A stretch of DNA of 64,000 nucleotides from Micrasema longulum (GCA_022494885.1 JAGVSM010001007.1:21998-85997); one strand, 5' to 3'; positions 22,617 through 33,730 are shown, counted from the first letter of the stretch. Translations and numbers: made by a program. The notes: generated by a model from the sequence alone, not told the origin.

Positions 22617-22822
22617 ATTTATTTTTTCAATTTAAATCCATTTTGACAAATAACCTTTTTTTAAATATTTCATAAATAAACTTTAAAATTCAGTGCATAA
22701 AATATGTTTTATACAGTTTAAATTTTTTTTGACAAAAAACTTTTTTAAATTTGATAAACATACTGTAAAATTCAGTAAACAAAATTAACTACGTAGATTT
22801 TACATCTTCTTTGACAAAGAAC
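22617..22822 (+). repeat. ~90-bp tandem repeat, 2.3 units
   Basis: The series AATTTAAAT/CATTTTGACAAATAAC, CATAAATAAAC and AAAATTCAGT recurs at about 22633, 22718 and, partly, 22800 (TTTGACAAA is the common core). The units are diverged by substitutions and small gaps. No coding role. Confidence 0.6.
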
Positions 22823-23479
22823 AGCCATCGAGTTGAAAAAAGTAGAACATTAATACATTATTTTTATATATGCTCACTTATAAATATCAAAGTTAGTCGC
22901 AAATTAGTGAAAGCGTATAATAAAATACCTAAACATATATGACATTTTATTTTCTCACTCAAATCTTTTGAACGTTATTTAAAATGTCACCTGACTAATG
23001 GTTTTTCCAATTTTCGAATCTGATGCGAATTATAAAGGCGCCAATGGTGACTCATCATCATTCCAGAATGTAAATAACGAATAATGTGAATAAAAATATT
23101 ATGGCGGTTCATCGTATAAATGCATAGTCAATTTACATTTCATTCGTACAATAAAACAAATCAAATATTGACTTAATTTACCCAACAAAATATTGCAATA
23201 TTCAGATTAGGTTGAATTAAATACTAGAAATAAGAATAAACATAAATACACAATGTAGGTTAACTAAGGTTAGCAAATAATTTGTATAGCTATATACTCT
23301 GCTACAATAAAATACCAGGCAATGTCCTAAATATGACAGATGCTCAACTATATTTTATTATTTAAAACGTATACGTTTTTTTATATGTATAAAGGCCTGT
23401 GTGCATAGAACTTATATCGCATGATTTATTTGTGTTTTTAAATATTTTTGACGACAATCGATATCAATATTTTTGTTTT
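22823..23479. other. AT-rich sequence, nothing recognised
   Basis: No supported feature. Confidence 0.4.
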
Positions 23480-23575
23480 TTTTTTTTTAGTAAATGTTTA
23501 TTTATTTTATTTTATTTTAGTTAAAAAAACGACATTCTGTGCCATTTACGTGTAAGGAGAAAAACACAATTTATT
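23480..23575 (-). mobile_element. LINE 3' end (non-coding)
   Basis: On the minus strand CGTAAATGGCACAGAATGTC is followed by TTTTTTTAACTAAAATAAAA and AATAAATAAAC. This is the same tail layout as 33670-33725 on + (GTAAATGGCACTGCGTGCC then AATAAATAAATAA). The hairpin's second arm has decayed here. Confidence 0.45.
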
Positions 23576-23911
23576 AAGTATGCACATACGAGTAAAAATA
23601 GTTCAGATATTTTATTATGCTTAGTTACAGTAATCTAACAATCAACAAATAATTAAAAAAGCAAAATGGTAAATAGCATAAAAAATACATATGGAATAAA
23701 CAGATAAAATAAATTGTGCCCACATAGATTAATTTAAAAAATACTTGTAGTCAAATCTATTACGACAATTGTTTTTAAAAAATAAAACATTACCTATTTC
23801 ACAAAACTGAATGATTACCAATGATGCCTTGTTGCTTTATATACCATTTTCCGTTTAAATTAAACTTTTTTTTCTTTCATTTGTATGGTACTCGTAGATG
23901 CCCTTCTATAT
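23576..23911. other. AT-rich sequence, nothing recognised
   Basis: No supported feature. Confidence 0.4.
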
Positions 23912-24806
23912 GGGCACAATTGAACATAGTTATGCAGAAAACAGCTAGTCATTGAAAAGCGAAATTGAGATAATAGCACTTTTGTGAAATGAGTGATTAA
24001 TCACAACATACACAACAGTTGGAATGTTTTTTGCTTTGATAAATGATAAATATTGCAAACATTCGTTTTTTTTAATAACACAAAAAAGAGTTCAATTGTG
24101 TATTTGAGTTTTAATAATTTTTAAAGTTTGGCTGACCACACAACTTAAGATGTGTACTTTGTGGAAAACAGCCAGCCCTAGTAAAACTCAGATGTATATA
24201 TGTTGTGTCATTATATTCTAATGAACATATATTATTTTATGTTTATATTAGAGTACTTAATTTAAAAAAATCACTTCACCAATTTGTTGCAATAACTTTA
24301 AAAATAATTTCATTATGTGTTAAGAAATTTTGGTGATTTTTTGTTTGGCTGACCACACAACCTTAAATATGCATTTTGCAGATAACAGCCAGATCTAATA
24401 TTGAATTATATATCATTCAAACTTTAAATGTATGAGATGATATTCTGTATTGAAACATGTATTTTTAACTACAGTTGTTTTTAAATTAACGAATTAATAT
24501 TGTCAAAATACCTATGAATTTATACACTTGTTTTTTTTTTAAGATAACAAGATTTCTGGAGGTATTTATCTTCCCATCAGTATCTATACCGCAAGATTTT
24601 TCTTCTGCTTTGGGTGTTTTCTGCAAATTCAGAAATGCCGTTATTGTGATCGGCGGCATTTTCAGAAGTTGATTATTAGTTTTTTTGCATGAAAGTGGCC
24701 TGACTGTTTTAAGCAAAACAAAGAATTGACTTTACTGCACCCGATATTACTAATATCAAAATTTTTTTCTGACGGGCTGCTTTCTGCATAACTACGTTCA
24801 ATTCAA
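23912..24806. mobile_element. element with ~33-bp terminal inverted repeats and internal tandem units
   Basis: GAACATAGTTATGCAGAAAA at the left end (23912-23945) is mirrored by TTTCTGCATAACTACGTTCA at the right (24775-24805). Inside, a ~217-bp unit occurs twice, each with TTTGGCTGACCACACAAC (24127 and 24344) and AACAGCCAG (24167, 24386). No transposase is seen. A minus-strand 76-codon frame (24716-24486) has no known domain. I infer a non-autonomous DNA transposon of unassigned type. Confidence 0.5.
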
Positions 24807-25749
24807 TGAATGAAATGCAAAGGGAAACTATTTGAAAATACTAAAAAAGTGATATTACTGACTTTAATAAGTGCTTCACATGCCTACGTTGCGTTGGAAC
24901 CAAACTAAATATATTGTTTATTGGTTTCTGCAAGTTGTACTTGCCTCCAAAATAATTTTCTAAATCATTTCAATATTACCTTTGTAGAAAGCTTTTGCGG
25001 AATTCTAATGAACGCAAATGGTCTTATTTAAGTAAGTTCCTAAACCGAACCACTAATTGATTTTTCCGTCTACTTCCCGAAATGAGAAAACAGCGATTTA
25101 TCGCATTACAAACCAAACACTTTTTGAAAACTGAAACACAAGCATAAAAATATCAGCGTATTTGTTAGAAATAAGTTGATTGTCTGTGGAATATTGCCTA
25201 CTTTTTTTTCTTTATGCCGCAGCCCTCTTTTCTGACCACTAAGCCTTTAATACCTCAATTAATTCTCATGAATATAAAAATAATTAAAAAATATTGCGTT
25301 TGTTCTAAAGGAAATATTTATTTTAAATTGGTATTTTTTTTACTTTAAAATTATTCGACTTTAATTTTTAATGACCAATGGGTCTCAAGCTGTTAATGAA
25401 TCAACAAAGTTCATGAAACATGTGATCTTCTGAATTTGAATCTAAATTTTAGCGAAATATAATAATAATAATGAATTTTATCAGGAATTTTAAGAAAAAA
25501 ATTACGTTATAGCAAAAATAACAATAATACAATGTGTACATTAAAAAAATATTCTTTTATAATCCCTAATAGTATAGTACAATGTGCTTTGTATGTATCT
25601 CAATATTAGTTTTTTGTTACATCTATCTATGTAGGTAAACCCGTACCAAGATATATGTAAAGTGTATCATTATGGTGTGGTAACGGTAGGGTATCGCACC
25701 CGCAGGCAGCACAGCAAGAAGCGACAGCAAGGCAATCCATTGTCTCTCA
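24807..25749. other. AT-rich sequence, nothing recognised
   Basis: No supported feature. Confidence 0.4.
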
Positions 25750-26310
25750 CTTAAATATTTTTATATGTACCCGAATGACAGCGGACCACCCCGCTATCAC
25801 CGCTCACCATACCTCTCACAAGTATATTGCGGGTTGCCGACTCTTGTGAGTACTTTTCATAGATTATCTTTTGTTTTGCCTAAAAGCACTCTTTTTCTTT
25901 TCTCCTTGGTAGAATCAATTATAAGATATGGCATAAAGTCGTGGGGACATTAAACTAAAACAAATATTAAAAAGATCCAGGGTCGACACGTCTACAGTAC
26001 TCTCATGTTAAGATAATTGTCCTAGCAGAGATTTACAGACAACGAAGTATTAAGTTCTCCCGTACAAAATACTTAAAACTCTGCCAGTTCGAGGATTACT
26101 GTGGCTTTGCATAATTTTAGAATAGTTTAATAATAATAATTCCTTCAAACAAAATTCCTCTTAAACATTATCATAATACATATTTCACGTTTAGTGATGG
26201 TTTAGTTGTACCAAAAATATGTAATAAGTAAGGTAATAGAACTCTTAATTATTTAGTACCTAGCATTTGTAATTTATTTCCAAAGAAACACACTATGTAA
26301 CAAGAGCAAA
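25750..26310 (+). mobile_element. jockey/CR1-like LINE, RT C-terminal fragment
   Basis: An open frame at 25765-25953 ends with VESIIRYGIKSWGH, the segment following the RT catalytic core. Further scraps in shifting frames are KTLPVRGLLWLCI near 26090 and, at 26196-26290, DGLVVPKICNK then, past a stop, GNRTLNYLVPSICNLFPKKH, the usual C-terminal part. The fragment carries several stops and frame shifts and lacks the YADD box. The sequence to about 26580 may be its 3' untranslated region. Confidence 0.7.
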
Positions 26311-27019
26311 AAAAAGATGTGGCTACTTGATCAAAAGTTTATATATGAATGCTTGTTAAACCTGATTATGCATAAATATTTTTAATTTTTTTTTTTTGTA
26401 TTTTCTTTCTGTATTTGAAAAAATATATATTTGTATCTACTCGTATATAACCGATCTTTCCAACCGTTAATTATATCTGTAAATTCATTGTTTTTATAAA
26501 TGTAAGTTATGTAAGTTGGTATCAATATAAATCTCCATCAACAATCCACCGAAAGAAAGTGGGCTTGGTGGGATTTTAGTTACTGTATTTTTTTAAAATA
26601 ATTAAAATGTTAAATGTTTAAAAATGTGTTTTAATGTGAATAAAAAGATAAATAATGTGAATCTCTTCATCTCAAAAAATTTTTAGCGCATTTCTTACGA
26701 ATAAGTAACTTTTCTAAGAAATATCGCCTACCTTTTTAATCAGCCTCGCATATTTTTTTAAAATTAACTTTTGCTATCGGTTTTTTTTATTTCACGCTAG
26801 AAAGTACAAACATAAAAAATCCAATTCGATTGAAAGGAATTAACTGATTATCTTAAAAATGTTGGTTGTTTTTGCTTGATCTTTTTTCTGATCGTATAAA
26901 ACAGATTCTGTTTCATCAAATTTAAAAACTGAAGAAAAATAATGTAAAAATGTCTGAGAATCTGTTAAAATTGAGCCGCTGGTCTCTAGATACTTCGGTC
27001 ACCTTTTTTGCTCAGTGCC
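26311..27019. other. AT-rich sequence, probably partly LINE 3' UTR
   Basis: No coding signal. The first ~270 bases may belong to the preceding LINE. Confidence 0.35.
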
Positions 27020-27245
27020 GTTGTTATTTTGCGATCGTTGCAAATACTGATACAGCTTCTACCCTCTGGAGATAAGCGGCTGTTACTGGCGTCGCTAAAT
27101 GTCTTTGGGGAAGTGAATGTAACGGAAAACCACCGATAACGGCGCACTTGTTGCCAACTCTCGCCCGCTTTCGGTAGTCGCTGCCTACCTATTGGTGGTA
27201 GCTACTTCCGAGTTCCGAGTTCTCGAGCTCTCGCTCATCCAATAC
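27020..27245. promoter_or_regulatory. GC-richer unique island, candidate regulatory element
   Basis: A CpG-containing block with CCGATAACGG, GATAAGCGG and two successive GAGTTC words (27209-27225) in an AT-rich setting. There is no open frame of note and no repeat match in the window. Function is inferred from composition only. Confidence 0.3.
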
Positions 27246-27424
27246 CACTTTGATATCATTTCAATCTCTATTTTACATTAAAAATACTACTGAAGGAAAA
27301 ACTCCTGTTATTATTTTACACATTTAAACCAAATATCTCTTCTGGGATAGTTTTGTTCTTTGTGTTGTTTGTAAATTATTTAATTTTGGTATAAAGTGGT
27401 ATATTGTGTACACGTATATTTAAA

Positions 27425-28323
27425 AAGGACGTATAAAGACGGAGAAAATCAAGATTTAAAAAGGTGTAAGACAGGGTGACACGATATCTCCAAAACTTTT
27501 TACATTAACCTTAGAAGACGTTTTCAAGATGCTAAATTGGAATAAAAAGGGCATAAAAATAGATAGCTACTATCTAAATCACCTCCGTTTTGCAGACGAT
27601 ATAGTAATAATAAGTGAAGATGTAAATGAACTGGAATCTATGGTAAAAGAAATATTCGAAGCTTCTAGAAAGATCGGTCTGGAAATGAATATAGACAAAA
27701 CCAAGATTTTGAGTCCAATACCTAGCAACATATGTACTGGAAGTAAAACTATTGGTGCAGTTGACGAGTAAATTTAGTCTAGACGAATCAGGTTAAGTTG
27801 GGCTGCGTTTGGAAAGCTGAAACACGTTTTCAGAAATAAGGAAATCCCAAATAATCTGAAAGCTAAAGTATACAACTCTTGTGTTCTGCCGGTGGCAACA
27901 TAAGGTCTTGGAACCATGTCACTCACTGCTAGAAGTGTTCACAAAATTGAGTGCACTCAGCGGTCTATGGAAAGACAAATGTTGGTTTTTTTCTTAAGGG
28001 ACCGAATAAGGAATGAGGAGATAAGACGCCGTACAAAGGTGACCGATATCGCAGAAAGAGTGGAAGACAAAAATGGCAGTGGGCGGGTCATGGGGCCAGA
28101 CAAGAAGTCGATAGGTGGACCCCTAGAATACTAAACTGGAGACCCTACGAAAGTAAAAGGAAAGTGGGGAGACCGGAGACGGAGGAGATGGACTGACGAC
28201 GTCATCAAACTCGTGGGCCATGGATGGAAACAGAGTGCCCAGGACAGAAAAACATAGGAAAATTTGAAAGAGGCAGAAGAGGGGTGGAGAGAAACGGGCT
28301 AGTAAGAAGAAGAAGAAGAAAGA
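27425..28323 (+). mobile_element. RTE-like LINE, catalytic core to 3' end, decayed
   Basis: This is the most complete reverse transcriptase in the window. From 27460 the frame reads KGVRQGDTISPKLFTLTLED (RT motif before the active site). The catalytic box FADD lies at 27589-27600 within HLRFADDIVIIS. The same frame continues past a stop at 27769 (RIRLSWAAFGKLKHVFRNKE) and another at 27901 (GLGTMSLTARSVHKIECTQR). Shifted frames then follow, with RRRWTDDVIKLVGHGWKQSA at 28170-28230 and a stop at 28300-28302, then an AGA run at 28304-28323 as tail. At least four stops or shifts make it non-functional. The N-terminal endonuclease is absent. Confidence 0.85.
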
Positions 28324-28449
28324 CGTATACGTATTTCTGGTGCCGACCCCTATGTATTGGAACGAAGTATGGAATTGGAAAAATAGTGATGAAAGTAGGT
28401 TGAATGCTGTCGAAATGCGATATCTCAGGCGAATGTGTGGTAAAACAAA
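28324..28449 (+). mobile_element. RTE-like LINE fragment, left half
   Basis: One frame reads WNEVWNWKNSDESRLNAVEM then RYLRRMCGKT, the segment upstream of RWFGHVERM. The right half of the same protein resumes at 29121 after a ~670-bp insertion. It belongs to the same family as 15322-15458. Confidence 0.75.
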
Positions 28450-29120
28450 AACAAATGGCATGTGGGAATCTCCTGACTTACTAAATATGATTCAATTTTG
28501 AATACCTGTTAGAACTACTAGACATAATGTATTATTTCACATAAAAATTACTGCAGCAAATTATGCTATTAATTCACCTATTCCAAGATTGCATACTTTA
28601 GGGAACCAGATCAGTTGTATTGACATTTTTCACATTAGCCAAATCAAGTTTAAACTTGCTATTAAAGGAACAGTTGAGGAATATAACTATTGTTTAAATG
28701 TTTATGTTAATTTGTAGAAAGAGAAAATGAAATATATAAATAAATAGATTATACATACATATAAATATGACTAGATTTTTTCCAACTTAAATTTTTTTAT
28801 GTTTTAAATAGGTTTATATATATTTATTTATTTTTATTGTGAACCCCTTAAATTTTACCACAAGATAGTTTGTATCATACCTAGGGCATTCAATATCAGG
28901 ACATTTCAACAATACCAACAAATTAAGAATTTATGGTTTTTGCCATTCCTAAATTACTGTATTATTTTTTTTTTTATTTACATGTGTATGTTAAGTATAA
29001 TGTATTGCATAGTATTATCATAAATTCTAATCCATAAATATAATTTTTAAAACTGTGTTTAGTGAATATATGTTTATAAGAAGCATTAGTGCCGTGTACA
29101 TAAAAAAATAAAAAATAATA
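28450..29120 (+). mobile_element. jockey/CR1-like LINE nested in the RTE-like LINE
   Basis: At 28463-28717 the plus strand encodes a C-terminal RT tail: IPVRTTRHNVLFHIKITAAN, YAINSPIPRLHTLGNQISCI and DIFHISQIKFKLAIKG, then a stop. This is the same protein region as 958-725 on the minus strand. An AT-rich 3' untranslated part follows, ending in an A-rich tail at about 29098-29120. The flanking RTE-like protein would join across it, so this is a 5'-truncated insertion. Target-site duplications are not clear. Confidence 0.7.
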
Positions 29121-29465
29121 ATACGATGCATGATAGGTGAACAAATGTCGAGATCCGTGTACTATGTAAGACTGAGACAAGCATTATCGACACAATCAAG
29201 AAAGGAGTGCTGCGTTGGTTTGGACATGTAGAGCGAATGGACAGCGAAAGAGCGGCTAAAAGGATCTACGATGCGAATTTTGATGGATGCAGAAAACTAG
29301 GAAGACCGAGAAAGACATGGCACCATCAAATCAAACAAACTCTTGAAGGTGGACATGTCAAGAGTTCGATGAATGACAAGAGTAGATGAATGTAGAGGAA
29401 GCGAGGTATGTTTGCAAAGACAAAATGATATGGCGTTCTATCTTCTCTGCCTAAGGCGTGATGGT
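29121..29465 (+). mobile_element. RTE-like LINE fragment, right half
   Basis: It resumes the protein interrupted at 28449. There are scraps of DR-TNVEIRV, then LRWFGHVERMDSERAAKRIY at 29210-29269, DANFDGCRKLGRPRKTWHHQ and, after a frame shift, NVEEARYVCKDKMIWRSI and FSA with a stop at about 29450. This is the C-terminus of the RTE-like family in its best preserved form here. No 3' simple-repeat tail is obvious. Confidence 0.8.
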
Positions 29466-29879
29466 TTGTTTATAAATTACCAAAAAATATTAAAAGAAAA
29501 ATGTGCTCAATTGAGCTCATCTTGTATTTTACAAATAATTATTTTTCAATTTTTGGTAGATTGCTTTATCTTTATTTTTAAAGCATTTTTCTAAAAATTT
29601 TCATTCGCATCCTGCATCCGTTTGTTTTGTATTTAGTTATTTATTTGTTTACAAAATTTCTCAATAAAAAAACAGGTAATCATCATACATAAATATGGGT
29701 AGTCAGTAAATACTTACATTGTTTCTTTATATTTTATATTATAAAAAATATATCAAATTTAAATGGTGTATTTTATTATTTACATAAATTTAATTTTTTT
29801 TTTTATTTACTGTTGATTGATTGCCTATCTAACCTATACGCGGAAAACTATAAATAGCTTTATTATGTTATATGTGTTC
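29466..29879. other. AT-rich sequence, nothing recognised
   Basis: No supported feature. Confidence 0.4.
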
Positions 29880-30180
29880 AGATAGATGAAGAATACAGTT
29901 CTGTGTTTGAAATAAAACCAGAATCCTGGACGAGTGTGGAGATGAGTACGCATCGTAGTGTAGTGGTTTCACCTGCCATGCTTGAGGTCGCGGGTTCTCT
30001 TCCTGGGGAAGTCCACATTTTATATTGTTGTACTATGCAATATTTCCTGTTCCTGGACTGGCTTAAGGCTGATCACCTTACCTTTACGTAGCGAATGATC
30101 AATATACTCTGCAAGCTTTATACCAGTTCAGTATCCTATGCACCACTGGGTGCAAAAAGGGAGATGATTCTGATGTAGTG
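29880..30180 (+). mobile_element. SINE type A with 5' extension
   Basis: The A box is TAGTGTAGTGG at about 29957-29967. The B box (GGTTCTCTTCC, 29994-30004) is mutated. The body has GGACTGGCTTAAGGCTGATC, ACCTTACCTTTACGTAGCG and CACCACTGGGTGC, as in other type A copies. It is preceded by GAAGAATACAGTTCTGTGTT and GAAATAAAACCAG, an extension shared with the composite copies at 51345 and 57085. An overlapping 62-codon frame is not a gene. Confidence 0.7.
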
Positions 30181-30619
30181 TGTATTGTAATTTTAAGAGG
30201 AGTGGTAGTGTGGGTACATAATATCACATATTATTGAAGGTTTTCTAAACAGTTATGTTTTCATAAACATTTATAATCTAAAAATTACATGCTTACTGTT
30301 TTGTAGAATGGTAATAGTTAAATTAAACTGGGAGTTTTCTTTTTTTAACTTTACTATAAAAAAAGTAGTCGACGGATTTGCTTTTATCCTCTATTAATAT
30401 CAGTTATAACAATTATTGTATCAAATTTAATTTTAATATTTATGGTAGATACTCTTTGTTGAATTCTGAAACAAAAAAGCGATCAAAATTATTTATTAGC
30501 TGAATGTAATTTTTGTAATACCTAAGTTACAGTTGTATGAACGGTTAGTAAAGGTTGCCAAAATATTTAATATAAATCTAATTTAATTTGAGTTATTAGC
30601 GAAAAAAAATCTCGTATCT
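30181..30619. other. AT-rich sequence, nothing recognised
   Basis: No supported feature. Confidence 0.4.
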
Positions 30620-31250
30620 AACGGAGCATATTTAAATATGACATGGTCGGATAACGCATGCCCGCGAGGCTCCGCCTCAACCCCCACCCCGGTCCCGTAC
30701 GCCCCCTCCGGAGGCCGGAGGAGACTCAGCGTCGCGGTGCCAAACTGCCAGACGACGCCGAGCGTCCACCGGAACTGCAAGTATCCATCACAGCTAACTG
30801 CGACCATCGCTTATAAAATACGAGACACAAATAATGCTCCGCAGTCGAGATTAATAACAGATCGAGTAGATTAACATTGCCGTGTCTTACAAGATAAGAT
30901 TCACGGTAGTTCGGCTACCGAACAACTGTACAAATAACCGATAAAAATTCAGAAAATAAAAATATTCTCGCGATAAGCATTCCCGCGCATGTTTGACATC
31001 GCCATAACATCCTGATAAATCACGTTCGCTATTTGCCGCGCTCTTTATCTAAGAAAAACTGCTCCACATTATGCGCTTACACTGTGTAAACTTGTCGTAA
31101 ATTATTGGGTATTCGAAGTCTGCGCCCCAATCTGTGTTATCGCTGTAGATAATAGATAAGGCCTCCCCCGCGCCCGACCCGCGCCGCCGCTGCGCTCGCT
31201 GATCCTCGACAGTTCGAGTGATCGTAAAAACTATAGTCGCGATCAATCTG
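30620..31250. promoter_or_regulatory. CpG-containing GC-rich island, candidate promoter region
   Basis: Two GC-rich blocks (30640-30790 and 31165-31215) stand out strongly. They include CACCCCGGTC, GCCCCCTCCGGAGGCCGGAG and GCGCCGCCGCTGCGCTCGCT, of the kind bound by zinc-finger activators. Open frames cross them on both strands (30638-30874 on +, 30807-30583 and 31246-31049 on -), but none shows a domain and I do not call a protein. The block is immediately upstream of the candidate exon at 31251-31541. Promoter function is an inference from composition and position. No TATA box or initiator is clear. Confidence 0.45.
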
Positions 31251-31541
31251 AGAGTTTCCCAGAAATGGATTATTCATTACGACCGTTAGGGTTTACCGCG
31301 CTGTGCTATTGATGTGATTTGATGTGTGTAGTTTAACATTGTCGTGCATAAATAATAAGCATCGGCTAGTGCGTCCGCGTCGGATGGAACTTATCACCGC
31401 TATCAGACTACTCTTCAGACGGAAGTCGAAGAGTTCGTAACAATAAAGAAGCGCTCAGCCCGCCATGAAGATGTGAGCTGTCGGAAGTGACCGGCGACTG
31501 TCCTAACACTGAAAGAGGAATACTTCCATAGTACATTTTCA
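31251..31541 (+). other. candidate untranslated first exon with splice donor
   Basis: Downstream of the GC-rich island the sequence stays GC-richer and free of repeats up to a strong donor, TTTTCA|GTAAGTATT, with GT at 31542-31543. After this the composition drops back to AT-rich. A tiny upstream frame, ATG AAG ATG TGA, sits at 31465-31476. No longer start codon context is apparent, so the exon would be 5' UTR of a gene whose coding exons lie beyond a long intron, possibly outside the window. The start of the exon is not defined. A chance donor in a GC-rich patch is the main alternative. Confidence 0.35.
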
Positions 31542-32638
31542 GTAAGTATTGTTCCTCGGCGTCTCATGTTGCCGTACGTATAATTATACTACATACATTT
31601 TCTCTCACAAGGTGGAGGGTGGAGAATCGAGCCCGAGAGCGTGGTTTATGGTTTGTTCTCCATTACAATATGCTCTTGTTTTATGATTTACCCGTCTATC
31701 TGACTTTTCTGTGTATATTTTCACCTTTTCGAATTTAATGCCGCCAATTAGTTTCGCTCGTAAATGCAAACAAATAACGTGTTTGCGATAAAACAATGAA
31801 TTCCCACATCGCCGAGACTTTGATATAATTCGTTTGAATAAACACCACCCGTGACTTGTATTGGTTACTTTCGCGCGAAAATAAATATTATATATGTTAT
31901 ACTGCATTAATGCCTTTTCTGTGAAAAAAAGTTTTTTCTGTGAAAAAAAAAATATTACCTCATTTATCAAATCTGTGTCATATCGTTAAATTTTAAATAA
32001 TTTATAGCACTACTCTACTTAAATTATAAGTGTTGTTATTTAGGACAACGTCCGTGTAAACAAAATAACTTTGGTGATTTATATTATATTCAGATAGACA
32101 CAAAACATTTCGTTTCCAGCTAAGGTCATAAAATAAATCAAATCATATCTTGACTGTCAAACACAATTTTCCTGAATGGAGAAAGATAGTCTCTATCGCA
32201 CATCAGAGTATTAAGTAAGTGTAGCATTTTCCGTGCCTCGTGTTGTGTGTTGTGTGTGAATTGGCCGCTCGGTTTTCTATTGCAAAATAGCCCGTGTTCC
32301 TATCTAATCTGCTTTTATCTGCCTGCCGATATTTACTTTTGGACTGATTTTTATATCTGCCATAAGTTTTACAACGTCAATATAACTCGCTACTTGCAAT
32401 CCTCTCATTATCATGATCTTGTTTTATTCAATATCTCATTATCGCCACATTTGGAAATTTTTCAGTCTGTATTTTAAAACTGTATAAAATAAATGTTTTG
32501 TTTGCATTAAGTGCTAAACTAGATAACCCACTACCCGTATTGGTTAGAAGTTAGAACACTACTGATAATCAACAACAATAAACATGTCCGTAAAACATTT
32601 AAGTTTGTAAGGGAAAATTCTTGATGGAAGTTCATTGT
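31542..32638. other. no gene recognised; intron if the upstream exon is real
   Basis: Moderately AT-rich. A 121-codon minus-strand frame (31970-31605) and a 76-codon plus frame (32247-32477) have no recognisable domains. A second donor-like AAGTAAGTG occurs at 32213. Confidence 0.35.
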
Positions 32639-33125
32639 AATTTATTTTATAAATAAAAGACGAATGATACTTTAATCCACAAATTTAGAATATCCAGTGA
32701 CCGGTTTCATCGCTTTCGCGACATCTTCGAGACTGGTATCTTTATAAGGGGTTCAATGTATTTATACAAAACAAAGTGAAGGATAGATAATTCAAAATTA
32801 TATGAAAGTAAATTAAATAAAGTTATTTTTATCTCAAGGATTATTATCAGAATATATTCAGGTTAACTAATGAGTTGATATAATGTTATTTTAATGAGTT
32901 TAAGTATTTTAAAAAAAAATGAGTTTAAGTATTTAAAAATAATATTTAATTTACTTTCATATAATTTTGAATTACCTATCCTTACCTCTGTTTTGTATAA
33001 ATACATTGAACTCCTTAATAAAGATACCAGTCTCGAAGATGTCGCGAAAGCGATGAAACCGGTCACTGGATTTTCCAAATTTGTGGATTAAAGTATCACT
33101 CGTCTTTTATTTATATAATAAATTT
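32639..33125. repeat. large fold-back repeat, ~190-bp arms
   Basis: 32639-32830 is mirrored by 32934-33125. Examples are CCAGTGACCGGTTTCATCGC (32693) against GCGATGAAACCGGTCACTGG (33050), and ATTCAAAATTATATGAAAGT against ACTTTCATATAATTTTGAAT. Identity of the arms is high and the spacer is about 100 bp. The arms contain a hammerhead-like series (GAAGATGTCGCGAAAGCGAT then GAAACC). A 65-codon frame at 32894-33091 and its minus shadow are not genes. It may be a fold-back transposon or an inverted duplication of a retroelement end. Confidence 0.75.
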
Positions 33126-33730
33126 CAGTAAAATATAATTTTCCTGATGATTGAATATTCATGTTTAACTTTACAGAATTATTGTGTACTTATTTTCTAT
33201 TATTTAAATATAAATCTGAACGTTTTTGATTAAACTTTAGTTATAGTTAATGAAACTTTAGTTTTAATGAATTAAGCCATAGTTAACTTTAGTTTTAGTT
33301 AAAGTTAATTTTTTAGATTATAGTGCTTTCCATGTTTACTTTTGTATGAATACTATTGTGTACCATATTTACGTGTATACTTATTTTTTAAATGACTTCA
33401 ATTGTCATTATTATTACTGTTTTTTTTTTTTTTTTTAAGACAAAAGAATTTTATTGTATTTAATATACTTATATTTTGTACCTTTTAATGAAAAATATAT
33501 ATAAATTATTTTCCTTTTAAAATTTTATCTGCACATATTATTTAATTATTTTTTTATATCTAAATATGTTTTTTATACAAAACTGCTGTGGTTTTAAGTT
33601 AAAGAATACTTTGATATTTAATATTTAAGTTTTTCACATTATATTGAAATGTTAATATTATTTTTAATATGTATCTTTTTAAGGTAAATGGCACTGCGTG
33701 CCGTGTATATTAATAAATAAATAAATGAAC
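33126..33730 (+). mobile_element. LINE 3' end (non-coding) with hairpin
   Basis: The end at 33684-33725 reads GTAAATGGCACTGCGTGCCG then AATAAATAAATAAATG. GGCA at 33690-33693 pairs with TGCC at 33699-33702. The same layout occurs at 4214 and 55525. The preceding ~550 bp is T-rich without coding and may be its 3' UTR. A TTTAGTT/TTAGTTA low-complexity run lies at 33235-33310. Confidence 0.45.

Noticed and set aside
30583..30874. Overlapping frames on both strands in the GC-rich island at 30.6-30.8 kb
   Set aside because: No recognisable domain or splice pattern. Both strands are open, as expected in a CpG-rich promoter.
31605..31970. 121-codon minus-strand frame
   Set aside because: Composition is unremarkable and there is no domain. 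It includes A/T-run-encoded residues (FFFSQKKLFF), typical of chance frames.
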